64,000 nt of DNA, taken from the NCBI GenBank assembly GCA_036346355.1, contig CM070576.1:50639712-50703711 (forward strand), written 5' to 3'. This document shows, piece after piece, positions 9,145-18,834 of this stretch (position 1 is its first letter; every line of letters begins with the position of its first letter). The DNA comes from Rhipidocladum racemiflorum (Eukaryota; Streptophyta; Magnoliopsida; Poales; Poaceae). Both the position numbers and the translations under genes were made by a program. The notes beneath the pieces were generated by a model, which saw only the letters and a program-made list of their open reading frames with translations, made no database searches and was not told the origin of the DNA.

Positions 9145-11462
9145 AGCCGTTTGACCATCTGTACAGCAGCTCGCCCAGGCACAGGATGGCGTACACCAGC
9201 ACGACGAACTTGAAGAGGAAGGGGAAGTAGTGCGAGAGCTCGACGCTCGACGAATGCAGGACCTGAAGAAGAAAAAAAAAAAAACATCAGCAAGCGGAAG
9301 GCGAATGAGCGTCGTCGCGCAAGGATTCTTATGGTGACATATATGTTTGCGGGAGGGCAGTGACGTGCCATGGCGATTCCGGTCAAGTGTGCTCGCCGTC
9401 CCGACGACGACGTGCCGTGGACGACGACGTGGTCCGAGGGCAGCTTCCTCCTGCCCCCGATCTTGCACTGGGAGTCCTTGGGCTTCGCGTTAGAGCAGTT
9501 CCTCAGGCGCTGCACATCCTTGCTTTGGAGAGGCTTCACGATGAAATCTTCGGCACCAGCCTTCAGGCATCTGCTCTTCAGCAGAAGGGTTAAAAGTTAA
9601 AAAAAAAAAAATCCGGTTACCATCAGCTGCAGGACTCTCGAGCACAATCAAATTAAATCAAAGATCGCAGGACACAGTCAATGCACAAACAAAAAGTGAG
9701 ATCCCCGTCAGATACCACTTCTTCAAGACCCATTTGGACGACGAGGTGATCGGTGCTCATAATGGGAAGGCAAGTACAGGTATGGACTGAGGCAGTGTTT
9801 ACTGAAGCACTGTGCTTGCAAAATCTATCCTCTTAAATGGCTTTAAGCCCCATGTACCGCCCTCTGTACTCCTACTGTGCAGCAGAGGCATTCAGAGCAG
9901 AGGCGCCTCTTTTTTTTCCTTTCCCCCCGTATAGCTTAGCTGCATCAACTTTGCACAAAAACAGGCGCCGAACGAAGGAAAGAAGAGGCTCACCTGCTGA
10001 TCCTCTGGGGCTCGTTCTCGGACGACATGACGATCACCGGGATCGGCTTCGGGGGGCTCAGCGCCTGAAAACATGCGCCGGGTTGCAAGGAGGTATGGGC
10101 GTGAGACATCAAATTAAGCGTACGATCAAATGCTCACACGGCTGCGAAGAAGCAGTGAGAAGAAGCAGTGACTTCCATTCATTCACCTTGATGGCTTTGA
10201 GAAGGTCGTATCCGGTCATCTCCGGCATGCAGTAGTCGGTGAGCACCATGTCGATGGCCTGCTCCTGCAAATGCCGCAAAGGCGAATTAATCAGCCTAAT
10301 CCAAGGAGCGACCATTCAGGGAGCAGTGCAGGCAGGAGCGAGGAGAGACACGGGAGCTGCGAGAAAAGAAAAAAGGGAGAGAAAAAAAAAACAGCAGGAA
10401 CTGAACACCTTGTGTTCGAGTATGCCATGGCACACAGAAATCGCATCGTTTTTAAACCATGCCTTTAAGTAACCCAAGCTTCATGTCGTTCAGTTACCAG
10501 ACAGCTTCGGCGGGCCACCGCTGCGAAAGCGGCGACCTTTTCCTCCCGAAAGAGGAGAACGGAGACCCGTCCGCGCGTGCGCACACAAATGCGCGAGCCG
10601 GTACAGTACGGCCGGCGTGCCACCGACAGGTGGCCGAGCGCAGCGCCATGGCTGAACCAATGGCGAGAGAAAAGCTCTCTCTTTTTTTTATTTTATCTTT
10701 TGCATTGGTGATTGATCTGTACGGGATGCTGGTTTTTCTTGCCGCTGGCTGAACTAATTTAAGAGGATTACCCACCTTAGTGGCAGATGATATATGAGCT
10801 AGTAGCAAGCAACTATTCTATTACCTTGCTTTCCTTCAACCCGAGGAGCTCCATCGCCTTCTTCGCGCTGTCGACGGCGATAACTGGACGAAATTGAGCA
10901 GCTGTTCAGATTCTAGCGGCAGCACAACTTATAATATGAACGAACTAAGCATGGTGGCGGCTGCCTTTTTTTTTTTAAAAAAAAAAACAACAACACAAAC
11001 TAAGATGGTGATAAAGCCTAGAAGCACCACGATAAGGAAAAAAGGGAAGAGGAAAAACAGTCAAAGATGGGACCATAATTGCTATCCCTGCACATATGTT
11101 GTTCTTCAGAAAAGGCACCAGTTTTTTTTTTATGAAACGCCAGAAGGAAAATGGAACAAAAGCACGGGAAGGCAAACAAGAAAGCGTCCACTAGCTTGCA
11201 CAAGCGGAACGTCCGAAAATTGCACATGAAGAGCAAGAAGATTATTAAGCAGCAGCCATCAATGGAAAACCTCAATAAGGCCATAGCCGGCCCAGAGGGA
11301 GAATGGATGAACGGATGAACAAGAGCTGGGCTGACCATGGAAGGAACCGGCGCATGTGTTGCTGAGCAGCAGCTCCACCACCCTCCTGTCCACCGGGGAG
11401 TCGTCCACCAGCAGCACCCTCATCACCCCCTCCTCCACCTCTGCTACGCCTCCTCCTTCCAT
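9128..11462 (-). CDS. Type-A response regulator (cytokinin signalling)
   Basis: Exons, in order on the minus strand: 11462-11336, 10883-10825, 10264-10187, 10064-9994, 9570 to roughly 9345, and 9262-9128. The first four junctions are exact and keep frame; the exon 5 donor is uncertain. The receiver domain is complete: acidic pair in RVLLVDDSPVDRR, phosphoacceptor Asp in VLTDYCMPEMTGYDLL, conserved VIVMSSEN, and Lys in IVKPLQ. Family knowledge says such proteins accept phosphate from histidine phosphotransfer proteins and damp cytokinin signalling. There is no DNA-binding Myb-type domain, so it is type A. The last exon encodes 44 residues with a strongly hydrophobic stretch (FKFVVLVYAILCLGELLYRW), suggesting a membrane-associated tail as in one subgroup of grass type-A regulators. 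The start is the ATG just after a GA tract. Confidence 0.88.
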
Positions 11463-11870
11463 CTCTCTCTCTCTCTCTCTCTCTCTCCAAAACAAGAACC
11501 AGCGCAGAAGCAGCAGCAGTAACAACAGCCACTACTACCGGTAAGATACTGCGCTGGCTAGTCGTTCTTGCAAGGTCACAGGCGACACCAAGAATGGCTT
11601 TTAAGCAGATGGATAGGGGGAGAGAGAGAGAGAGAGAGAGAAGCATTTGATGGCTCGGTGCGCCTGCAGGCGAGCGAGTGATGAGGAGGCTCCTCCTCCT
11701 CTTCCGGGGGCGTGACTGCGAACGGGCGTGAGAGAGAGAGAGAGAGAGGAGGGTGTGTGTGGGGTAGGTGGCTCATGGGGCACGGAAATGCTTTTCCTCT
11801 AGATTTTGCTGTCGGGGAATCTCTCCACGCTCTCCTCCTCCTCCTCCTCCTTTATCTTTTTTTCCCTCTC
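11462..11870. repeat. CT/GA microsatellites in 5' leader and promoter
   Basis: Simple tracts lie at 11462-11487 (TC)n, 11621-11641 (AG)n, 11730-11748 (GA)n and about 11837-11850 (CTC)n. The first abuts the initiation codon of the response regulator, and the others lie in its inferred 5' UTR or core promoter. GA/CT-rich leaders are common in grass genes and can act as GAGA-type elements, but no specific function can be read here. No clear TATA box was found. Confidence 0.7.
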
Positions 11871-12706
11871 CCCCCCCCCCGGTTTCGCAAAAAAAATAAC
11901 TTCTGATGGCGATGCGTTCCTATGTAGTGCAACAATCCAAAGCATCAAATCGATTCTTTTTAGCAGTGGTAGTTGTGGTTAACCGCTGGTTTATTGAAAA
12001 ATTTGGAACTCTTTGACCTGCACGGGGCCCGATTTCAATTGATTTTAGTTCGTGCCGCGAGCATGACAGTTTTCTAGTGTTTGGCTGTAGAGGGGCCAGG
12101 AAAGCCAGCACGTGGATCCGGGCCTGATACGATATCCAAGTCCAACCGTCTCCTAACGTTGTTAAGCTTGGTACCGAGCATGTGTGTATGCGCATGTTTT
12201 CGTCGACTAATTCGTACTTTAAATGACGGATATCTTTCCCAGTGACTCGTTATCATCGTTGGAATTTACATTAATATATTTTGGTTTGAGTGAAATCTTT
12301 TATATTAATGTAAATTTTAGCACCCTTTGAAAATGATAGAAGGTCTCTCTTCCATATTATCACCGTTTGAGTCGAGTTTACTACCCTCTCGTTCGAAGAA
12401 GATACTATTATTTCAGCAGTGTGATTTTTGGTCCATGAACACTGGTCGTTTCGGTTTTTCCCTGAAGTTTTTACTTCGAAAAAAAAACCACTATTCATCG
12501 CTTATGCATAGCAGTGTTAACTGTTAAGGATATCATAATGTATATAAAAATAAGCGCTGATTTTCTTCTTGTTTGTATTGAGCTGAAATAACATGTACAT
12601 TAGATAGGAGGAAGTACCATGCTTAGGGTATTACTTTTTTCTATGGTCTAGGTTGTTAATTAATCGAGGGAAGAAATTAAGCCATTTGGCATGTTTCTTG
12701 TGAAAG
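11871..12706. other. Promoter-side intergenic with a short perfect hairpin
   Basis: This is probably the upstream region of the response regulator. It contains a perfect 15-bp inverted repeat, ATTTACATTAATATA at 12264-12278 and its reverse complement at 12301-12315, separated by 22 bases. No gene is supported. Confidence 0.5.
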
Positions 12707-12979
12707 TGATGGCTTGTCTAGCCCTCTTTATTTCTTTTTTCTCTAAATCTAACCCTTTTCGAGATGATTTGCAGATCTTACCCTCTTCACCATGCTCCCG
12801 CGCTCTCCAACCACAGGAGCCGGTCTACCGCGCCTTAGGAGTGCGGGAGCGGACGAGCACGGCACATGAAATGGCGGTAGGGAAGCACGAAAGCGCGGTG
12901 AAAAAAGCTAGATATGTAAATTATCTTAGGAGAGGGTTAGATTTGGAGAGAGAGAAAATGAGAACTAGATAAGTCATCA
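12707..12979. mobile_element. MITE with ~50-bp terminal inverted repeats
   Basis: The left end (TGATGGCTTGTCTAGCCCTC) and the reverse complement of the right end (TGATGACTTATCTAGTTCTC) match, and the match continues through a CTCTAAATCTAACCC block. The centre is GC-rich. I did not identify a target-site duplication, so the superfamily is undecided. No coding capacity. Confidence 0.65.
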
Positions 12980-13163
12980 GTTCTTCCTTGTGTTACCATT
13001 GCTGCAGTTGTTTTTCTTGTTTGTCCCCCTATATTTGACAACGACCATCACTGAACGCGGCGCTTGACATAGTGTGTACTTTGTATTGTACGTTGAGCTG
13101 AGATTGCCAAGTAGCTACCAAGGATAGTACAACTACATAAGCTGAGTAGTATAGTAAGTATAC

Positions 13164-13479
13164 CAGGGTTCAACTTATCTTATTTAAAAAAATCAACCAA
13201 TTTTTGAGTTTTTGGGAAAAAATCACTTGAAAATCGCTAGAAATCATATGGTTTAGAAATCCAAAAAAAAAAATTTAAAAAAATCTTTCGATTTTGATCG
13301 ATTTTCTCTGACCAGTTGAATTTTTATCATAGCTCGATTTTCTCTCGATTTTTACCGATTATCGCGTTATTTACCCCCCATATTTTTTTTTAATTTAACC
13401 GATTTATCGGCCGGTTTTAGATGTCATACTCCTTCGATAAAACCAAAAATCACGATTTTCACCGATATTATGAACCCTG
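13164..13479. mobile_element. hAT-type MITE with 8-bp TSD
   Basis: The termini are CAGGGTTCA and TGAACCCTG, a perfect 9-bp inverted repeat. The element is flanked by AAGTATAC at 13156-13163 and 13480-13487. The interior is AT-rich with repeated 'cgatttt' motifs. The ends and composition resemble the larger hAT-like element at 1395-2326, so they may belong to one family. Confidence 0.85.
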
Positions 13480-13487
13480 AAGTATAC

Positions 13488-14060
13488 ACGCAGGAAAAGG
13501 AGCTGTGTACCGTAATTGCACTTAAAGCTCTATTTCAGTACGAATCTTAATTTGAACACTTTCGGTTGTTTTACTTGCGTTGTAAAGCTTTTCCTTCCGT
13601 GATTTACACTCGGAAGATTTGAGAATAGTGCAGGGTACGCCTCGCCTCCGTTCAGCTAGAATACAGGAATTTTACGAGAAATCTACACAGCGGGAGAAGG
13701 GAAAAAAAAAACAGCTAACAGCTTCTGAAATCACATCTCTGACATGACTCGGCGTCCTCCTTGGAGGACACGTGCCCACCTGCAGCGAATAGGGGCCGTC
13801 CGTACACGGGATCCACCGCTTGGACTGCGACGGAAGCATCATCACCCGTGAGATCTCGTCTCCTCCGGTGTTTAGTGCCTGGGCCTGTGCGGATCTCTTA
13901 GATCTCCCGAGGGCCCACCTGTCTGTCCCGTGCAGCACGCACAGATGGTGAGCGCTCCAGGTCTTGACGCTGCCATGTGGGGCCCACCCAAAATCGCCTC
14001 CGTTCGTGCTTGGGCAACTGCAGGGGAATTCTCGACGCGATCGACTGTATGGATCTGTTA
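13488..14060. other. Intergenic, no supported gene
   Basis: A 155-codon minus-strand frame (13672-14139) spans this stretch but runs into the neighbouring Stowaway element and has no recognisable domain, so I do not call it. No transposon ends were found. Confidence 0.5.
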
Positions 14061-14322
14061 CTCCCTCCGGTTTGGTATAATACCTATCGTTTTGGACATA
14101 GCGATGGTCAAACTTCCGAAACTTTGACCAACAATACATTTTTAAATATTTAAATTGGATACCTAAAAATTATATGTGTAGACTTGTCTTGAGAAGTACT
14201 TTCGTAGTATTATAATTTTATTGGGTTTTATAAATATATTATAATAAAAATTAGCGGTCAAAGTTGTGTTTTGAAGACCGTATCGATGTCCAAAACGACA
14301 GATATTACCAGACCGGAGGGAG
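14061..14322. mobile_element. Stowaway MITE
   Basis: The terminal inverted repeats are CTCCCTCCGGTTTGGTA and ACCAGACCGGAGGGAG, the standard Stowaway (Tc1/mariner) termini. The target is the dinucleotide TA, present at 14059-14060 and 14323-14324. The element is 262 bp, AT-rich and non-coding. Confidence 0.93.
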
Positions 14323-14429
14323 TACGTGCCTGCCTCTGATACCTTTGGAAAGTATAGTTGTGTTTATTATACAACGGTTGTAGTTGTAGTGCTTATAAAT
14401 AACTAGAAAGATTCGCGCGCTACGCCGTG

Positions 14430-15215
14430 CCGTGCGAAATTCGAAAAAAAATGATGAAAAGCGGGAAAAAACGGAAAAACGACGGACGAAAAACGAATTT
14501 ACGTTTTTTTTTTTGGGAAACGGCCAACGAAAACATTTTTCCATGTTCCGGAGAAAACACGGTTCACGGAAATAATTTTTTCAGGCAAAACGAAGAAAGA
14601 AAACGGCTTTCCATATTTTTTGTGGGGAAATAGCCACCGAAAACAGCTTCCCCATGCTCCGGAGGAAAAACGGATCACGAAAACATTTTTTCGGAGCAAA
14701 ACGGAGAAAGGGAACGGTTTTCCATATTTTTGTTTTGAAAAAACGGCCAACGAAAACATTTTTCTCATGCTCCGAGAAAAATCTGATGGCGACAAATATT
14801 TTTTCGAGCAAAACGGATAAAGGAAATCTCCCAATTTTTTGGAGGGAAATAGTTATCGAAAACATTTCCCCATGCCCTGCAGGGAAAACCGATCACGAAA
14901 ACATTTTTTCTAAGAAAAACGGAGAAAAGAAACGGTTCTACATTTTTTTTTTTGGAAAAACGGCTAACGAAAATATTTTTCGCATGCTCTGGAGAAAAAA
15001 CGGACCACGAAAATATTTTTTTGGGACAAAACGGAAAAACCGATCACGAAAACATTTTTTTTCGGCCAAAACGGAGAAAAGAAACGGTTCTACATTTTTT
15101 TTGTGTGGAAAAACGACTACCGAAAATATTTTTCGCATGCTCTGAAGAAAAAACGGACCCCGAAAACATTTTTTTGGGACAAAACAGGGAAAGGACCCGA
15201 ACGTAAAGCGCGAGG
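14430..15215. repeat. ~110-bp A-rich tandem repeat array
   Basis: A motif of the form GAAAACATTTTT, followed by GCATGCTC and then AAAACGGA, recurs about every 110 bases: near 14523, 14634, 14745, 14853, 14964 and 15114. The last interval is longer because of a local 39-bp duplication. Alternate units are more alike, suggesting a ~220-bp higher-order period. Long Lys/Phe-rich open frames on both strands are by-products of the composition. Confidence 0.8.
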
Positions 15216-15484
15216 ACCTATTTGTTATAATTTTAGACCTGTTCGCTATTTTGAATAATTAGGAAAGGGCTCGCTCGTGATTTGGCCTTAACGGGACGGC
15301 CTCCATGCAAAACGGTAAACCAGGGGCCTAAACGCGAAACGGAAAAAATATTCTTCTCTCACAAAAAATCACGCAAGGACTTAAACGCAATTCCGCGGAA
15401 ACCGGAGGGCTTTTCGCAAAACCGGCGCTGGACACGTGGGGGGCCGGTTGGCCCCCAATCTCTTCCCCTATAAGGGAAGTTTAT
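15216..15484. other. Unclassified repeat-like sequence
   Basis: This stretch has phrases such as CAGGGGCCTAAACGCGAA and AAGGACTTAAACGCAA that look like diverged copies of one unit, probably a continuation of the adjoining repeat family. No gene or defined termini were seen. Confidence 0.35.
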
Positions 15485-16135
15485 TTATATAACGCGATCG
15501 ATTGCTACAATGGAGTTATACAACGATGATCCAGGCCTCAAAAAGCACGCCTCAACCGGCATCTCACGTACACTGGTGCACGGGTCCTCGTAGCAGTCGG
15601 ACTTTGGGGTGTACTGCCATCCAAAATCAATTGCTACCGTGCATTTCAAGCGGGACAAACAGGGCCGCCTCAACGACGCGACGACAGCGAATCCCCGAAC
15701 GCGCAGCAATCTGAATGTACACTGAGGTGTCGTGCATGGACGTTGTCTGGCCCAACACCGTATCTGAAGGCAGCAAAAGTTCAGGCTCGCATCGAACGGC
15801 CTCAGGAATTCAATGCGCCTTCAAGGCATGTGATATGCGAGCGATGGCAAGAGCAGAGTTGGGGTTTGGCAATATGTGCATGTTGGCTTGCACCAAGCGG
15901 AATCCCAGCTTAATTGGCAGTAGTGGCAAAAAAAATCTGTACTATTGCATTTTCATCTGCATCTGCATCTGCAGTTGCGTTTGCAACACAGCACCAGACA
16001 AACCTGCCTGATGGTGGTTGCCTTCAATAAGAACGCGGAGAGCGTCTTTAGCTAGCAAGCCCTCATGAAGCGTCCGTTGATCAGCGAGCTTCTCGCTCTT
16101 GGACCAGCCGTGGATCATGAAGCGTTGAAGCATCC
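15485..16135 (-). pseudogene. Protein-like fragments of an unidentified gene
   Basis: Three minus-strand segments read like real protein but are broken. The first (about 16133-16000) contains MIHGWSKSEKLADQRTLHEG and ends at a possible donor after EGNHHQAG. The second (about 15915-15700) contains NPNSALAIARISHALKAH, then a stop, then further plausible residues including TSMHDTSVYIQIAARSG. The third, in a shifted frame, includes VAIDFGWQYTPKSD. Codon usage and the intron-like gap with a (TGCAGA)n tract suggest a decayed or captured host-gene fragment. I do not recognise the family. The segment lies between a tandem array and a LINE remnant. Confidence 0.4.
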
Positions 16136-16329
16136 CTCGTCACGTTCATTCTCAGACGCTAGAAATTGTCATGTTAATCAGCACCAAAAGTGAAAGATCT
16201 CGCGTCGACTGTAGTGGGTTTGGGTGATAAGGGTGCAATGCGCGCGTGTGGTGGTGTACATGTGCATATGCATATTCTATTTATAAAAAAAAAATGACAG
16301 TTGTTACAATTGCATAAGGAATACATTTT

Positions 16330-16676
16330 ATTATCATCGTAGGATGGAGGCTTCGGAAAGGTACCAAAACGCTGATCATCCTAACATGCTGGAATTGGTG
16401 GAAATTAAGAACGCAATAATAGAGTCTTCCAAAATAAATGGGCAACCAACGAAAACATCCTTCAATCAATCAAGGATGAAGCTGCACACTGGATTCGCGC
16501 AGGAGCAACTGAGCTTAAAAAACTAGTAGAACATCATCCTTAACAAGACCCTATGCTCTCTCTCTCTCTCTCTCTTCTTCTCTCTTTTCTTTTTCTCTTG
16601 GACATGGTCTCATTCGCCTTGTAATTATGTTTTTTTTTTCTGATAATATAAAAACAGCTTCAGCTGTCCTTAAAAA
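16330..16676 (+). mobile_element. Truncated LINE, 3' end
   Basis: A frame ending at about 16541 encodes RVFQNKWATNENILQSIKDE followed by AAHWIRAGATELKKL. This is the typical extreme C-terminus of plant L1-type LINE ORF2, downstream of reverse transcriptase. A frameshift separates it from the preceding TCWNWWK motif. After the stop comes a CT-rich 3' UTR and a terminal A-run near 16676. The element is 5'-truncated, as is usual for LINE insertions. Confidence 0.7.
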
Positions 16677-17097
16677 AAAGTATTAGAGTTGCATAGTAAT
16701 TAAATACAACTCTACATTTAGTTATGAACATATACATTGAAGAATGTAGCAGCGGAAATGCACAGAAAATTCGGCTGGTCGAGTTTAAAACCACGTACGT
16801 CACCTCTCTCCTAGGAAGTGCTTGTTATAGGTTAATATAAGCTCGGCGCTCATCGTTGGAGCGCCGCAGGTTTCTTTGTTAAACAACGTATTCTTGTTCC
16901 TCGTAATTCGATGACTGTGTGTGTCTCTAAAGTGCTGGTATTAGAAGTAGATAGTGCAAATCAGGCAGCCCGGCTATAAAATTTGTACCTTTAATTTGTC
17001 TGGAGATAATCTAACGACTCATGCAAAGGAAGACCTCCCTTTGGACCTTTCTATTGATATTGTTCCTCAAAAGGGCACTGATGGCACATGTCAACTG
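16677..17097. other. Non-coding stretch with 8-bp GC hairpin
   Basis: A perfect stem, CGGCGCTC (16844-16851) with GAGCGCCG (16859-16866), encloses a 7-base loop. It lacks the CTRR terminus expected downstream of a Helitron hairpin, so no element is called. No gene is supported. Confidence 0.4.
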
Positions 17098-17314
17098 TCA
17101 AGCCTGCATCAAAGCGGGATAATGAGCAGCCAGAGGAGCTAAAAAGTTGAGAACTTGAGATAAAGTCAATCCGGGGCAAGACGCACCATCAAACCATGCT
17201 TCAAGGAACTCACTATTTGACCTAAGCAAACGCTTTAAAGATTTCCAATTGACCCTCTTTTGACCAACTGATTGTGAATCGATAACAATTATATACCCAC
17301 AGTGGTTATGGCCC

Positions 17315-17351
<37 letters not shown>

Positions 17352-17430
17352 GTTGCTTGCATATCACCCTATATCCTGTGGCTTTACTAGAAAGGAGTGC
17401 TACAATGGAGTTGAACATGGGACACATGGC
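17098..17430 (-). pseudogene. Exon-like minus-strand fragment, unidentified
   Basis: The minus strand from about 17275 to 17098 encodes a protein-like tail containing KRVNWKSLKRLLRSNSEFLE and FLAPLAAHYPALMQA before a stop. Upstream the frame passes through a (CT)n/(GA)n microsatellite (17317-17349), so the real exon probably starts after it. I do not recognise the family and see no adjacent exon; a decayed or captured gene fragment is the simplest reading. Confidence 0.3.
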
Positions 17431-17559
17431 CTACCAACTCAATTAAAAGGGATAACTCAGGGGTGGGTTTGAACTTATTAGTGTGGCCCGGCCAAGATTT
17501 GAGCCACCCCTCAGGAGGGCCAACCACAGATTACACCAAGATTGTTGGTACAGATTCTT

Positions 17560-17880
17560 CAAACGAAAAGGCATTGCCGAAATATGGACCTCTTAATTAG
17601 CTTGGACAACAGTCATTTTCTTCTCTAATCACCAGGCAGGCCATCTCCATCAGAAATCCCAGGAAAAAATGAGAGTATCCAGCACCCCCCACTGCCCCAC
17701 AAAGATCCTTCAGTAGTGAGAAAGAGGCACACTGAAAGGAAGAAAATCAAAGCACATCTGGCGGCAGTACAAGACAGTAGCAGCAATAATTATTCTCAGG
17801 GGCAGGATCTGGTTGAATTGACCGGCAGTACACTCCAGAAAATCCACAAGAAAATGAAGTGCATGTGTCACACCCCTTGA
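17560..17880 (+). pseudogene. Exon-like plus-strand fragment, unidentified
   Basis: From about 17640 to a stop near 17880 one plus-strand frame encodes a basic, protein-like sequence including KDPSVVRKRHTERKKIKAHL and ELTGSTLQKIHKKMKCM. A stop lies just upstream and a possible acceptor (ATCACCAG) near 17635. No domain was recognised. It could be a gene fragment carried by the surrounding repeats. Confidence 0.3.
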
Positions 17881-18834
17881 CGATCGATGGATATTATTCT
17901 CGGTTTGAGGAATAGAACGCCTCCGTTTATCGGTGAAGTTCAAATTTAAAAAACTTAAAAAAACTATTCAATTTTTTAAAAAAATTAGTAATAATAGCTT
18001 TATTGTATTTTGTGTGATTTTTTTTTGAAAAAATCAAGTTTGAAAATGTTTTTGAGCAATTCAAAATATAGATAATAGAAAAAGGCAAATAAAAAACCCT
18101 AGCCTGCAGGTTTTTAATCCACATGCCAACCCCTACCTCTCGACAGCATTGCCTCAGCTCAGATCGGGTCATCGCTCACCGTTGTACCGCCGTCCACCCC
18201 GTGATTTTCAAGCGGTAAGCCCTGAAAACCTCTCGGTTTGAGCGCGAAGCATTCGAAGATTATGAATTTTCAAGTGAAGGGTATCGAAATATGAATGGTA
18301 TTGATATGTAAATGGTATTGGTATGTCATTATATGAATTTCTATTTTTTGCACTTGTTGGATTGATATGTGAGTAGCATTGAAATGAAAGATTATTTGTT
18401 GACATATTATTGCTAAATGCCTACTTTGTAACTTGCAATTGTTTAAAATATAGCAAATGTCATATCAATTTTTTTTTCCATATTTAGGAAAGATCATGCC
18501 AATTTTTTTCGTACTTTTTATATACTTATTACGTTTCCCTATTTTTGGAAGCATTTAATGGCTTTTTACTAATTTTACATTTTTTTAAAAAAAATTTCCT
18601 AGCTATTTCCGTGTTTCCTATTTTTTCAACTATCACCAGTTTTTCGCCCGAAACCGCTAGATATTCGAGCATTTTCGAACGGTCTTTGCTAGAAACAGCT
18701 CAAAAATTGCTCGTTGGTCTGATCGCATTTCAAATTCTTTTGACTTTCCAAACCGTCCGGTTTTCAACGAATTTCGAGCGGTTTTTTTTGTAATTTTCAA
18801 TACCGTCGGGTCATCGAAATTCGAGTTCGAAAGT
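17866..18834. repeat. AT-rich repeat, possibly a truncated LTR
   Basis: The segment starts TGTCACACCCCTTGACGATC, which resembles the start of some grass gypsy LTRs, and continues with long A/T runs and 'ttcgagc' motifs up to the array at 18835. There is no matching right end. The assignment is tentative. Confidence 0.3.

Noticed and set aside
13672..14139. 155-codon minus-strand frame
   Set aside because: It runs through the left end of the Stowaway MITE at 14061 and has no recognisable domain.
14654..15145. 163-codon Lys/Phe-rich open frame (and minus-strand counterparts)
   Set aside because: It lies entirely within the 110-bp tandem array; the open frame follows from the A-rich repeat unit and all frames look alike.
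16844..16866. Helitron 3' hairpin
   Set aside because: The stem is perfect, but no CTRR end follows within the expected 10-12 bases and no TC start was found.
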